Under the pieces are notes generated by a model that did no database searches, was not told the DNA's origin, and saw nothing but the letters and a program-made list of their open reading frames with translations. Of a stretch of DNA of 25,852 nt, positions 1 to 8,532 are shown in pieces. This stretch comes from CAYMUR01 sp964393615 (GTDB lineage Bacteria > Planctomycetota > Planctomycetia > Pirellulales > Pirellulaceae). Each line of letters opens with the position of its first letter. Within the stretch, counting starts at the first letter, position 1. Both the position numbers and the translations under genes were made by a program. The DNA is taken from assembly GCA_964393615.1 (NCBI GenBank), contig CAYMUR010000075.1, positions 1 to 25,852 of the forward strand, written 5' to 3'.

Positions 1-1236
1 GCCGAAGTCATTTTGGCGAGGTGGGCCAGTCAGGCGTACCGCCGCCCGGTGACCGAATCAGAAATCGAACGCTTGTTAGAATTATTTCGATTGGCTGGCG
101 GTCAAGGTGACGATTTCCAACAAAGTATACGGTTTGCGCTGCGTGCTGTGCTTGTGTCGCCTTATTTTTTGTTTCGTATAGAAGCGGATCCGCCACAAGG
201 TGAATCGATAAAGATACTGAGTGACTATGAATTGGCAGCCAGGCTTTCTTATTTTTTATGGAGCAGTATGCCTGATGACGAGCTCACAATGATCGCCGCG
301 AACGGCACGTTACGGGAGCCAGGTGTGTTGGATACCCAGGTTCGGCGAATGTTGCGAGATTCCAAGTCCGATCGGTTCATCGAGAATTTTGGTGGGCAAT
401 GGTTGAATCTACGTAATTTAGCTGTCGTTGATCCTGACCCTGAGTTGTTTCCCGAATTTGATGACGCGTTGAGAGAGTCGATGTTTGAGGAGACAAAGCT
501 TTTTTTTCAGGCAGTGATCCGAGAAGATCGTAGTGTCCTGGATTTTATCGATGGCGATTTCACTTACCTGAATGAACGGCTTGCGTTGCACTATGGAATC
601 GCGGACATCCATGGTGACGAATTTCGCCGGGTCGAGTTGGTGAGCGCTGAACGCGGTGGTGTGTTGACGCACGGCAGTATTCTCACGATTACTTCCAATC
701 CAAACCGTACCTCTCCGGTGAAGCGTGGCAAATGGATTTTGGAAAACATCCTGGGAAAAGGAGTGCCCCCTCCACCAGCTGGCGTGGAAGCACTGGAAGA
801 GGGAGACGCAAAACGCTTATCCGAATCGCTGCGCGAGCGGATGGAACAACATCGTGCCAAGCCGATATGCGCGTCCTGCCATCAACTGATGGACCCTATT
901 GGTTTTGGATTTGAAAATTTCGATGCCGTCGGAGCTTGGCGGGATCTGGATGGCGAATTTCCGATCAACTCGAGCGGGACGCTTGTCAGTGGTAAATCCT
1001 TTCAAAGCCCTGCTCAGCTACGGATCCTGCTCAAAGAGCAAAATGGCCAGGATTTCTGTAGGTGTCTGGCCGAAAAACTGTTAATATACGGTGTTGGACG
1101 TGGTCTTGAATATTATGATCGGTGTGAAGTGGACGAGATCCTCGAGAACCTGTCTGCCAACGAATATCGCTTCAGCGACTTGATTTTGGGCGTCGTTCAC
1201 AGTAAACCATTTCAACAGCGAGGCTCGCCCCACTAG
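1..1236 (+). CDS. DUF1595/DUF1592/DUF1588/DUF1585 c-haem protein, 5' truncated by window edge
   Basis: The reading frame is open from base 1, so this is the C-terminal ~411 residues of a larger protein that begins outside the window. Domains in order: a DUF1595-like segment (ARWASQAYRRPVTESEIERL, about residues 6-25, running on to about 65), DUF1592 (about 72-200, with LSDYELAARLSYFLWS), DUF1588 (about 210-310, with TSPVKRGKWILENILG and PPPPAGV), and DUF1585 (about 325-405). A CASCH haem-c motif lies at residues 290-294, followed by DPIGFGFENFDA, which is typical of the DUF1588 region. Such planctomycete proteins are thought to be envelope c-type cytochrome-like proteins, but their reaction is unknown. 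The DUF1552 gene 60 nt downstream is the usual partner. The family assignment is firm; the function is not. Confidence 0.93.
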   Translation, partial: AEVILARWASQAYRRPVTESEIERLLELFRLAGGQGDDFQQSIRFALRAVLVSPYFLFRIEADPPQGESIKILSDYELAARLSYFLWSSMPDDELTMIAANGTLREPGVLDTQVRRMLRDSKSDRFIENFGGQWLNLRNLAVVDPDPELFPEFDDALRESMFEETKLFFQAVIREDRSVLDFIDGDFTYLNERLALHYGIADIHGDEFRRVELVSAERGGVLTHGSILTITSNPNRTSPVKRGKWILENILGKGVPPPPAGVEALEEGDAKRLSESLRERMEQHRAKPICASCHQLMDPIGFGFENFDAVGAWRDLDGEFPINSSGTLVSGKSFQSPAQLRILLKEQNGQDFCRCLAEKLLIYGVGRGLEYYDRCEVDEILENLSANEYRFSDLILGVVHSKPFQQRGSPH

Positions 1237-1296
1237 GACCGGGTGCGTGGGGGACTCGACAAGATGAAATTCAAGGTGCGAAATAAAAGGTGAAAC

Positions 1297-2643
1297 GTGG
1301 ATAAACGTTGGCAGATTTCACGAAGAACGGTTTTGCGTGGACTAGGTGCTACCGTAGCCTTGCCAATGCTTGACGTGATGCGCCCCGCTTTACCCCTCGT
1401 GAATGCAGACAGCCAGGTACGTCCACCTCAGCGCATGGCCTTTCTCTTGGTACCCAATGGCGTGCATGTTCCTTATTGGACTCCGCAATCACTCGGCTAT
1501 CACTACGAACTTCCCTACATTCTGGAACCTCTACACCGAGTGCAGGACGATCTTCTCGTGCTGACCGGGTTGACACATCATAAAGGTCGTGATAACGGGG
1601 ATGGGCCTGGTGACCATGCTCGGGCCTGTGCCACTTTTTTGACGGGTTGCCAGGCTCGCAAGACACACGGTGCCAATCGTCGTTCCGGTATATCTGCCGA
1701 CCAGATCGCGGCCCAACAGATTGGTCACGCCACGCGTTTTGGATCGTTGGAATTGGGATGTGAGCGGTTGGGAATGTCCGGGAACTGTGATTCGGGGTAC
1801 AGCTGTGCTTACTCTTCGGCGATTTCATGGAGCGCGGCCAGCACGCCTTTGGCCAAGGAGATTGATCCTCGAGCTGTTTTCGAGAGGTTGTTTTCCAGTC
1901 CGGAGGCAGGGAATACGAAACGCGATCTGTATCGTAAAAGTATTCTCGATTATATCGCTGAAGATGCACGAAGTCTCAAGGGACGTTTGGGACAGACCGA
2001 TCAGCAAAAACTGGATGAATACCTAACAGGGGTACGACAGATCGAACAACGGATTGTACGTGCCGAACAGCAAGTCAGGTCACGGTTGCTGAATCCGGCG
2101 GGACTGGAAAAACCGACCGGAATTCCGGCCGACTATCAAGAGCATATCCGACTCATGGGTGACTTGATGGTGTTAGCATTTCAGAATGATTTGACACGTA
2201 TCTGTACTTTCATGCTGGCGAACGAGGGTAGCAATAAGACTTATCGTTTCCTGGGGGTGCCGGAAGGTCATCACCAGCTTTCTCACCACCAGAACGACGA
2301 AGAGAAATTAAAAAAGATCCGCAAAATCAACCAATTTCACGTGGCCCAGTTTGCCTACATTATAGAACGGCTTAAATCGACACAAGAAGCGGATGGCAGC
2401 ACATTGCTCGATAATAGTATGGTGCTTTACGGGAGTGACATGAGCGACGGCAATGCCCACAACAACGAAAACCTGCCAATTTTATTAGCAGGTCGGGGTG
2501 GGGGAACGATCGCCAGTGGACGCCATGTCCGTTATGAACAGGAAACTCCGATGTCGAACCTGCTGGTTTCGATGTTGAATCGGGTTGGGGCGCAGGTTGA
2601 GCAGATCGGTGATAGCACGGGGCCACTGGACGGACTAGTGTAA
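1297..2643 (+). CDS. DUF1552 family Tat-exported protein
   Basis: This 448-residue protein starts at GTG, with AAAGGTGA just upstream as a plausible ribosome-binding site. The N-terminus (MDKRWQISRRTVLRGLGATV) carries a twin-arginine motif followed by a hydrophobic stretch, so Tat export is likely. The body matches the planctomycete/verrucomicrobial DUF1552 family: RMAFLLVPNGVHVPYWTP near residue 47, a GDHARACATFLTG segment, and a C-terminal half with SMVLYGSDMSDGNAHNNENLP and LLAGRGGG that resembles the alkaline-phosphatase-like DUF1501 fold. DUF1552 genes regularly follow DUF1592/1588/1585 genes, as here at 60 nt, and the pair is probably co-transcribed. The biochemical role is not established; an envelope function alongside the haem protein is inferred. 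Confidence 0.93.
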   Translation: MDKRWQISRRTVLRGLGATVALPMLDVMRPALPLVNADSQVRPPQRMAFLLVPNGVHVPYWTPQSLGYHYELPYILEPLHRVQDDLLVLTGLTHHKGRDNGDGPGDHARACATFLTGCQARKTHGANRRSGISADQIAAQQIGHATRFGSLELGCERLGMSGNCDSGYSCAYSSAISWSAASTPLAKEIDPRAVFERLFSSPEAGNTKRDLYRKSILDYIAEDARSLKGRLGQTDQQKLDEYLTGVRQIEQRIVRAEQQVRSRLLNPAGLEKPTGIPADYQEHIRLMGDLMVLAFQNDLTRICTFMLANEGSNKTYRFLGVPEGHHQLSHHQNDEEKLKKIRKINQFHVAQFAYIIERLKSTQEADGSTLLDNSMVLYGSDMSDGNAHNNENLPILLAGRGGGTIASGRHVRYEQETPMSNLLVSMLNRVGAQVEQIGDSTGPLDGLV

Positions 2644-2808
2644 CTGGCTGATGCAACGAGTGTGATCGACTTTTTTGTCGAGCCTTTGCTGTTGAAATGA
2701 ATCGCGCTTGGTGTGTGGTGCTGTGATGTTCGGTTGGCATTCCCGTCAAGAGATTCGTTGTTGTCTGTCGGTATTTGGTGCAAAGGTGCCATCTGGAGGC
2801 TTGTGTCT

Positions 2809-5118
2809 GTGAAGCCAATCGGTCTCTTCTTGTTATTCTTGGAATTTCTCTTTCTTGTCCGTCTTTCGAGTGCGGACGAAGCGGGGCAAGTCATGGTGGA
2901 ACTTGTCAAGCAATTGGAGGTTGGTGAGCGGGACGCGCGCCGTGACGCAGCCTACGAGCTGAATCAAATGGGGGCGAAAGCAGTCATTGCGGCGCCGGCA
3001 TTAATCAAGGCCTTGCATGACCCAGATCCGCAGGTGGTTTGGTGGTCGACCAGTGCGTTGGCAAAAATTGGCCCACAGGCCGAAGCGGCCATTCCCCAAT
3101 TACTGCTCGGATTGAAAGACAATGGGCAACGCGGTTACCGTTCGGCTTATACCTTGGGCCGTATTGGACCGGTGGGCATTCCGGCGTTGCTGGAATGCCT
3201 TGTGGCTGAAGACCCGTTCGTGAGATCAGGGGCTGCGAGAGCACTGGGGTGGATGGGGTCTGAGGCCTTTCCTGCTGTTACGAAATTAATAGCGGCGCTG
3301 GGTGACGAAAACGAGCGGGTGAGAAACCATGCCGTTGAAGCATTAGGGCGGATCGGAAGTGGTGCCCTACCAGCGCTTGTGGTGGTCTTAAATCACGAGG
3401 AGACTTCTTTGCGCTGCAGTGCTGCTCGGGCAATTGGCCAGATTGGTGGGACTGTTGAATCGGCAGTTCCCCGATTGCTGAAAAATGTCCATCATGATGA
3501 GCCCGCGGTCCGGGCCAGTGCCGTGACCGCTTTGGGAAGGCTGGAAGGGATCAGTAACGAAAGGATTGCCGCATTTGTCGGGGCGATAGGAGATGAGAAC
3601 GACATGGTCCGTCGGGCAGCGGTTACGGCATTAACGGAAACAAGGCCACATAGTGAAATTGCCATCCCGGGACTGATGCAATGGTTACAACATAAGGATC
3701 AGGGGATTGTTTTCTCGGCCGCGCATGCGCTAGGGCGCATGGGGCCACAGGCCAGTGAGGCGATTCCGCGACTGCTGGTCACCTTGAAGCGAACATCGCA
3801 ACAAGAAGAGAATCGCAGTATTGTAAACGCCTTGCGTCGGATCGGTGCGGACTCGACCGTGGCGTTGATCGAAGCATTCAATGATCCTGAGATGGATCCG
3901 GACATTTTGATCAATACCTTGGTCAGGATTGGTCCTTCTGCAGTGGCTTTGTTGACGAAATCGTTGCACGATGATGCCGTCGTCGTGAGAAGGGGTGCCG
4001 CCCGTGCGCTTGGTGATATTGGTATTTCGAACGACGCGATGATACGGTCGCTTATCACGTTGCTTGATGATGGCGACACGAATGTCCGAAACGCGACCGC
4101 ACAGGCGTTGGGGAAATTTGGGCCAGGAGCGATTGCTGCGGTTGACCGACTGGAGGCCTGCTTAGAGGACGGACAGCCGGTCGTAAGAGCGAGTGTTGTG
4201 TTCGCGTTAAGTAGGGTTGGTATGGACCCGTCGCAACTCGTTCCAAAGTTGATAAGTGCTCTCGAAGATGAGGCTCCCGAGGTGCGCAAGCCGTCACTGG
4301 ATGCCTTGTTAGAACTTGGCCCTGCCTCACGCGATGCGGTCCCAGTATTACGACTCCTGGTAAACGACCCGGATCCCAATCATCGTGTCCTGGTGGTGAT
4401 GACACTCGGTAGAATTGGTCCAGATGCAGCGCAGGCCGTGAGCGAATTAGCGTTCGCCTTGTCCGACGATGAGATCCGTGTCAGAGTCAATGCGGCAAAG
4501 GCACTCGGTGAGGTAGGTCCGGCTGCCAAGGAGGCAACGGCTGCACTCGTCGCTGCAGCGTCGGATGCCGAAGTCAAGGTACAGGTTCATGCTGTCCAGA
4601 CGCTGGGAGTCATTGGCGCAGAGTCCGCGGCCGCGGGGTCCGTGCTGAGAGACTTGCTGGAGAACGCCAATGCCGATTTACGTGCTGCGGTGGTGCTGGC
4701 TTTGAGCCGTGTGATTGCGGATCCCCAGGAGTTAGTTCCGACTCTCGTGGATATGCTGGCGGACGAGGATTGGATCGTGCGGGGAACAGCTGGTCAGGCG
4801 TTAGGCGGTATTGGTGTTCCGGCGCAAGACGCGGTACCCGATTTGCTCGATTTGTTACAAGATGAGCAGAATCGAGGTGTGGCGAAAAAGGCGTTAGAAA
4901 AAATTGGTGTCGCTGACCCCGAAACGATCCCCTCTTTGATAGAAGATCTGCAAAAAGACGATCGGGACGTCAAATTGTTTGCCAGTCGATTTCTGGGACA
5001 ATTTGGTGTGCAGGCCGAAGCTGCATTGCCTGGTCTCGAATTGTTGTTAAACGATGAGGATGAGGAAGTTCGAAAGGCGGTACAGGCCGCGATGGAACAG
5101 ATTAAAGCAAGCGAATGA
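2809..5118 (+). CDS. HEAT-repeat secreted protein
   Basis: The protein is about 769 residues and is built almost entirely of HEAT/PBS-lyase-type helical repeats of about 36-40 residues. The recurring pattern is VRxxAAxALGxIGPxAxxAVPxLxxxLxDxDxxVR, repeated roughly 18-20 times. I chose the GTG at 2809 because GGAGG at 2795-2799 sits 9 nt before it and because it gives a clean leader (MKPIGLFLLFLEFLFLVRLSSA) cut before DEAGQ. The frame is open up to GTG 2713, and GTG 2803 is the other candidate. HEAT arrays are protein-protein scaffolds, so no catalysis is expected. The gene lies 165 nt after the DUF1552 gene on the same strand. Planctomycete haem proteins are often found near, or fused to, HEAT repeats, so a scaffold for that pair is possible but inferred. 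Confidence 0.9.
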   Translation: MKPIGLFLLFLEFLFLVRLSSADEAGQVMVELVKQLEVGERDARRDAAYELNQMGAKAVIAAPALIKALHDPDPQVVWWSTSALAKIGPQAEAAIPQLLLGLKDNGQRGYRSAYTLGRIGPVGIPALLECLVAEDPFVRSGAARALGWMGSEAFPAVTKLIAALGDENERVRNHAVEALGRIGSGALPALVVVLNHEETSLRCSAARAIGQIGGTVESAVPRLLKNVHHDEPAVRASAVTALGRLEGISNERIAAFVGAIGDENDMVRRAAVTALTETRPHSEIAIPGLMQWLQHKDQGIVFSAAHALGRMGPQASEAIPRLLVTLKRTSQQEENRSIVNALRRIGADSTVALIEAFNDPEMDPDILINTLVRIGPSAVALLTKSLHDDAVVVRRGAARALGDIGISNDAMIRSLITLLDDGDTNVRNATAQALGKFGPGAIAAVDRLEACLEDGQPVVRASVVFALSRVGMDPSQLVPKLISALEDEAPEVRKPSLDALLELGPASRDAVPVLRLLVNDPDPNHRVLVVMTLGRIGPDAAQAVSELAFALSDDEIRVRVNAAKALGEVGPAAKEATAALVAAASDAEVKVQVHAVQTLGVIGAESAAAGSVLRDLLENANADLRAAVVLALSRVIADPQELVPTLVDMLADEDWIVRGTAGQALGGIGVPAQDAVPDLLDLLQDEQNRGVAKKALEKIGVADPETIPSLIEDLQKDDRDVKLFASRFLGQFGVQAEAALPGLELLLNDEDEEVRKAVQAAMEQIKASE

Positions 5119-5176
5119 AAATCTGCTTTGATCGCCGAACCTGCACACCCCGTGATGCATGGCTTCGGGATTTGAC

Positions 5177-5248
5177 TGTCTTTACTTACCGTGAAGCTGC
5201 TGTCTTTACTTACGGTGAACCTACTGGATTTCCTTGCCGTGAACCTAC
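5177..5248. repeat. Three degenerate 24-bp tandem repeat units at a convergent gene junction
   Basis: Three consecutive 24-bp units run 5177-5200, 5201-5224 and 5225-5248, and a partial fourth starts at 5249. The shared core reads roughly TTACTTACSGTGAASCT. Units 1 and 2 are nearly identical over their first 17 positions; unit 3 diverges at its start but keeps CCGTGAACCTAC. The array lies between the end of the HEAT gene and the end of the minus-strand nuclease gene. The nuclease stop codon (5210-5212) lies inside unit 2, and its last residues are encoded by units 2 and 3. Confidence 0.75.
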
Positions 5249-6550
5249 TGGTGTACGGCGAAACGTTGCCACGACGGGGTTATGGTCAGATCCGTTGGTC
5301 TCGGTCGTTCCGTAGTGGATTTTGTAGCTGTTGACCAGATAGTCTCGGGCCATTGCCGGTGACCATAAAATGAAATCGATCATTTGGCGATAGGGTGCAC
5401 GGTTGTAGGTGATGCGATTAACCTGGGGGATGTGATCCAGTGCACAAGCCAAAGATTCCGTCCGGGATTTCAAAATAGTTTGTAGGGTGGCGCTTTGGAG
5501 GGTGTCGTTGAAGTCACCACAAACGAGAATTCGGGATTCCGGGTCGTTTGCAAAACGGTCATCGAGTAAGGCACGGATTTGGTTGGCTTCTGCCAGTCGG
5601 ATCGAATCACTCTGGTTGCCACCACGGTGACTTTTCAGGTGCACTACCCATACCTCAAAAGGTTCGGTGTTAGCGGGTTGTAATTGCACCACGAGTAAGT
5701 CACGTCGAAAATGCCGGACCACCCCCTGGTGGTCCGGGAACCGTAAATGGCGGTGTGATGTGACGAAGCCGATGGGGAAACGTGAAACGAGGCATACATC
5801 AATTCCACGTCGATCGTTTCCTTCGTAAAGGACAACGTGACGGTAGCCCAGATCTTGTAGGTGCGTATCAATGAAACGTTTTAGAATGCCGCGGTTCTCA
5901 ACTTCTTGTAACGCTAAGATGTCCACGTCTATATTTTGTATGAGCGTGGCGATTCGTCGTAACTCCTGCTCTGGTTTTGCCCGAGTCGTTTCATCGTCAT
6001 GGTACGGATCGTCCTTGTCGTCAAACAGGTTCAGTACGTTGAATGTGGCTAGCGTGAAGTGGCTCCCCGCTGGGCGTGGAGTCTCTTCAGGCAAGTACGG
6101 TGGAGGTAATTCGTGGAGAACTTTTATTTGTTGGGGCGACTTCACGATGATTTGTGTGTGGTCGCGATAAGGAGTAACCAAGCCGTGTACTTCAATGATT
6201 TTTCCCTGGTAGAGTGATTCGAGAGTGTCCGTAAACTGGGGTAAATGACGGTCGAAGATGACGAGGTTGAAGACATCACGTCGTTGAGCATGAAAGTTCA
6301 GAAAATGGATTTGACGTGCATGACCGACAGTGGTAATCCGACCGTTGACCAGAACGGTTTGGCCGACAAAATCTGCTGCTTGTGTCCAGTGGATCCGGGG
6401 TAACCCTTTATCGGAATCGAAGGGGGGTGTGGCAGCTGGGATGGCAGCGACCAAGCCCACGATTAATACGTACCCAATTAGGGGGCCCAGGCATCTGCTG
6501 GCTATGCGGTCGAAGAGGTAACGCTGGTGTTCGAATGAGAGGAGGCACAT
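5210..6550 (-). CDS. Exported endonuclease/exonuclease/phosphatase family protein with N-terminal OB-like domain
   Basis: From the ATG at 6550 this gives 446 residues. The frame stays open to a TTG at 6586, but neither start has a clear Shine-Dalgarno site. The N-terminus has a hydrophobic segment (LGPLIGYVLIVGLVAAIPAA), read as a signal or anchor. Residues about 50-150 look like an OB-fold (VGQTVLVNGRITTVG, GKIIEVHGLVTPYRD). The EEP catalytic domain follows, with FTLATFNVLNLFDD, DILALQEVEN, RRGIDVCLVSRFP, WVVHLKSHRGG, VCGDFNDT and GSDHNPVVATF, which together hold the expected Asn, Glu, His and Asp catalytic and metal residues. An extracellular DNase or phosphodiesterase is the best guess, by analogy with ExeM/NucH-like proteins. 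The last ~14 residues (TPVGSRQGNPVGSP) are made by the 24-bp repeat and are probably not part of the fold. It is the last gene of the minus-strand run. Confidence 0.9.
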   Translation of the reverse strand: MCLLSFEHQRYLFDRIASRCLGPLIGYVLIVGLVAAIPAATPPFDSDKGLPRIHWTQAADFVGQTVLVNGRITTVGHARQIHFLNFHAQRRDVFNLVIFDRHLPQFTDTLESLYQGKIIEVHGLVTPYRDHTQIIVKSPQQIKVLHELPPPYLPEETPRPAGSHFTLATFNVLNLFDDKDDPYHDDETTRAKPEQELRRIATLIQNIDVDILALQEVENRGILKRFIDTHLQDLGYRHVVLYEGNDRRGIDVCLVSRFPIGFVTSHRHLRFPDHQGVVRHFRRDLLVVQLQPANTEPFEVWVVHLKSHRGGNQSDSIRLAEANQIRALLDDRFANDPESRILVCGDFNDTLQSATLQTILKSRTESLACALDHIPQVNRITYNRAPYRQMIDFILWSPAMARDYLVNSYKIHYGTTETNGSDHNPVVATFRRTPVGSRQGNPVGSP

Positions 6551-6595
6551 TGTCGGTAATCCAGGGTAGGAAATGATTCGGGCCAAAACTGGGAG

Positions 6596-6612
6596 CTGTC
6601 AGATTCTGACAG
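6596..6612 (-). terminator. Possible weak terminator hairpin after the amidohydrolase gene
   Basis: CTGTCAG and CTGACAG form a perfect 7-bp inverted repeat around a 3-nt loop, about 30 nt beyond the amidohydrolase stop. On the minus strand it is followed after a short gap by a run of four T. A perfect 14-bp palindrome (GAGATGGCCATCTC, 6630-6643) overlaps the stop codon itself. The T-run is short, so termination is only a possibility. Confidence 0.25.
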
Positions 6613-6641
6613 ACCGTATATCGCCAAGGGAGATGGCCATC

Positions 6642-7511
6642 TCAATGGGAGGCAAAAAGTCGCCGGGCATTTTCAGAAAATACAGCCGTCATTTGTAAAT
6701 CGTTCCACTGCATGCCTGTGAAGATGCGTCGGTGATCGCGGATGGTCGCTTCGATTTCATTCGCATGAACATCACTGCCGAACAGGATTTTTTCGTGTGC
6801 ATTAGGCCAATAGAGTGTCTGGCGGAACCAGTCCAGTGATTTACTGGATCGCCAACCGTCTACGCGACCTGAAAGGTCGGCATAGATGTTTTTGCAGATG
6901 CGGCAGATGGTGGCAGCTTCTTCTGTCCAGCAGACACCAAGGTGCGCACAAATCATTGTCAGGTGAGGGAATTCCTGGGCGATGGATTCCAGGTATACGG
7001 GTCGGCAATGGTGTGAGCGGAAACCGGCCCCGGGCATGGGGGTCGGGGGAGTGAAAATGCCCGTATGAAACAGGCATGGCATGCCGAGCTGTTGAGCTTT
7101 TTCGTAAACCGGAAAGTATTCTTCGCTGTCGTAAGGTTTTAAAGGAACATGGAATTTGAGCCCCGCCATTCCCATGGTGGCAAGACGTTCGACGTCATCC
7201 TGTTGATGTTTTCCCAGGCGAATAAAGCCCCAACCCCAAAAACGGTCCGGGTGTTGTTGTACGATGTTCGCTAGTTCCGAATTGCCTGCGTTCCCTGCCC
7301 GCGGTTTGTCTTGTAAGAACAGGTCAGGTATGAGATCACCCATAGCAATTAACCCCGTCCGTTCTACACTTTGTCGATCCATCTCAGCCAGGAGGCGATT
7401 AATATAGCCGGCTTCGTTGACCCAGTGGTGGTGTACATCCCAGATAGGCGAGGACGATTTTGTCAAAGTGTTGATCCTTTCTGTGGCACCCACACTGCAA
7501 AGGTTATCCAT
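6642..7511 (-). CDS. Amidohydrolase-2 family metal-dependent hydrolase
   Basis: From ATG 7511 the protein has 289 residues; a TTG at 7541 in the same frame is an alternative, and neither has a strong ribosome-binding site. It is a TIM-barrel amidohydrolase of the amidohydrolase-2 type (PF04909-like). Near the N-terminus is IWDVHHHW (the HxH-type metal motif), then GLKFHVPLKPYD, PCLFHTGIF, LTMICAHLGVCW and finally ILFGSDVHANE, which holds the conserved catalytic Asp. No signal peptide is seen, so it is probably cytoplasmic. Relatives include decarboxylases of aromatic acids, lactonases of sugar catabolism and TatD-like hydrolases; the sequence alone does not choose between them. Next to a NagB-like/transaldolase pair a sugar-lactone role is possible, but that is inference. 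Confidence 0.85.
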   Translation of the reverse strand: MDNLCSVGATERINTLTKSSSPIWDVHHHWVNEAGYINRLLAEMDRQSVERTGLIAMGDLIPDLFLQDKPRAGNAGNSELANIVQQHPDRFWGWGFIRLGKHQQDDVERLATMGMAGLKFHVPLKPYDSEEYFPVYEKAQQLGMPCLFHTGIFTPPTPMPGAGFRSHHCRPVYLESIAQEFPHLTMICAHLGVCWTEEAATICRICKNIYADLSGRVDGWRSSKSLDWFRQTLYWPNAHEKILFGSDVHANEIEATIRDHRRIFTGMQWNDLQMTAVFSENARRLFASH

Positions 7512-7684
7512 GGGAATAACGCGTTGCGTAGGCGAAGGCAAAAATTGTTGTGGGAACTGAGCATGGACAGGCTGGGCAAGGTCATGTTGGCGGGATGGTC
7601 GATCCCATGAGCCAGTTTCAGGGCAGATACATTGCCAATCTCGAGATGCCGGGGATCGTCATTTGCAAAGCTTGGTGTATTTCG

Positions 7685-8524
7685 TTAGCGAAGGCGGATG
7701 TCCGGAAGTTGTGCAACATAATCTGCGATGGTTAGCATCGCGTCCGAATGGTTGCGCAGCAGCGAAGCGGGACAGGCTGCTGTCACAGGCCCGTGGAGTA
7801 CCCGTCTTACAACGGCACTTTGCCAGGGACGGTTACAATAGAATCGCAATCGTTTCGATCCCAGGATTTCCTTGATGCCAACCGTTACGGCGCGGTGGGG
7901 TATGACGCCGATATCGCCACCGACCGTGTTTGCGTTGATCGTGCGAGTGTGTGGTGACAATTCAAGAACACGTGTCATCCGTGTTGAAAATGTTTCTACG
8001 TCAGTGGAAGTTTCCGGTTCGTTGAACGCAATATGGCCGTTGATACCGATACCACCATACGTGACTTGGACTCCACCTCGATTATCGATGATTTGTTGAA
8101 TCGCGCCAGGATCCTCAGGATCGGGAAAAATTCGATTTTCAAGTGGAGGTGCCAATTCGGGATCAAGCAAATCATAAAATTTACGGTTCATGTAACCGCG
8201 AAAGCTGAGCGGATGTTCTAAATCAATCCATTGGTTTTCCGCCGTCAGGTATTCGTCCATATTGATAATCGCCAGGCGATGGCAGCCAACCCCCTGTTTG
8301 TTAATCATTTTAGCCAGCAGAGGGTATTGATCGACGGGCCCCACGGGTGCAATGATCGTCAAACTAGTTTGCGCCTGGTTGGCTGTGAGCAATGTGTTAA
8401 ACATGTCGTCGGCCATGTCCTGGGCTAAGGCAGCCATGTCTTTGCCAACACGCACTTTCACTGGAGTGCCCTGCCCTAGTTGGTCTCGTGTGACGGTCAA
8501 GTAGTTGGGGAAATTTTCGCTCAT
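7685..8524 (-). CDS. Glucosamine-6-phosphate deaminase/6-phosphogluconolactonase superfamily protein (NagB-like)
   Basis: This 279-residue cytoplasmic protein starts at ATG 8524, 8 nt after the transaldolase stop, so the two are very likely co-transcribed. The NagB fold is shown by INMDEY (residues 87-92, with the Asp that acts as proton carrier in E. coli NagB) and GIGINGHIAFNEP (158-170). H164 and E169 match the catalytic His and Glu. N162 replaces E. coli Asp141, as I recall also occurs in Firmicute NagB proteins. Two things are unusual. The glycine-rich GGTP-type phosphate loop expected near residue 60 reads APVGPVDQYPLL, and the C-terminal GSxKA-type segment reads CNRPWQSAVV. The superfamily is clear, but glucosamine-6-phosphate may not be the substrate, so I give no gene symbol. 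Confidence 0.85.
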   Translation of the reverse strand: MSENFPNYLTVTRDQLGQGTPVKVRVGKDMAALAQDMADDMFNTLLTANQAQTSLTIIAPVGPVDQYPLLAKMINKQGVGCHRLAIINMDEYLTAENQWIDLEHPLSFRGYMNRKFYDLLDPELAPPLENRIFPDPEDPGAIQQIIDNRGGVQVTYGGIGINGHIAFNEPETSTDVETFSTRMTRVLELSPHTRTINANTVGGDIGVIPHRAVTVGIKEILGSKRLRFYCNRPWQSAVVRRVLHGPVTAACPASLLRNHSDAMLTIADYVAQLPDIRLR

Positions 8525-8532
8525 GTGAATGC

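Noticed and set aside
3699..4379. A 226-codon minus-strand frame rich in Ser, Ala and Thr
   Set aside because: Antisense shadow of the repetitive HEAT gene; no start signal or recognisable domain.
5177..5260. Short direct repeats considered as a CRISPR remnant
   Set aside because: The units are directly adjacent with no spacers, and there are no cas genes nearby.
5115..5315. A 66-codon plus-strand frame overlapping the HEAT stop by ATGA, with octapeptide repeats
   Set aside because: It is produced by the 24-bp DNA repeat and overlaps the 3' end of the well-supported nuclease gene; no family resemblance and no clear ribosome-binding site.
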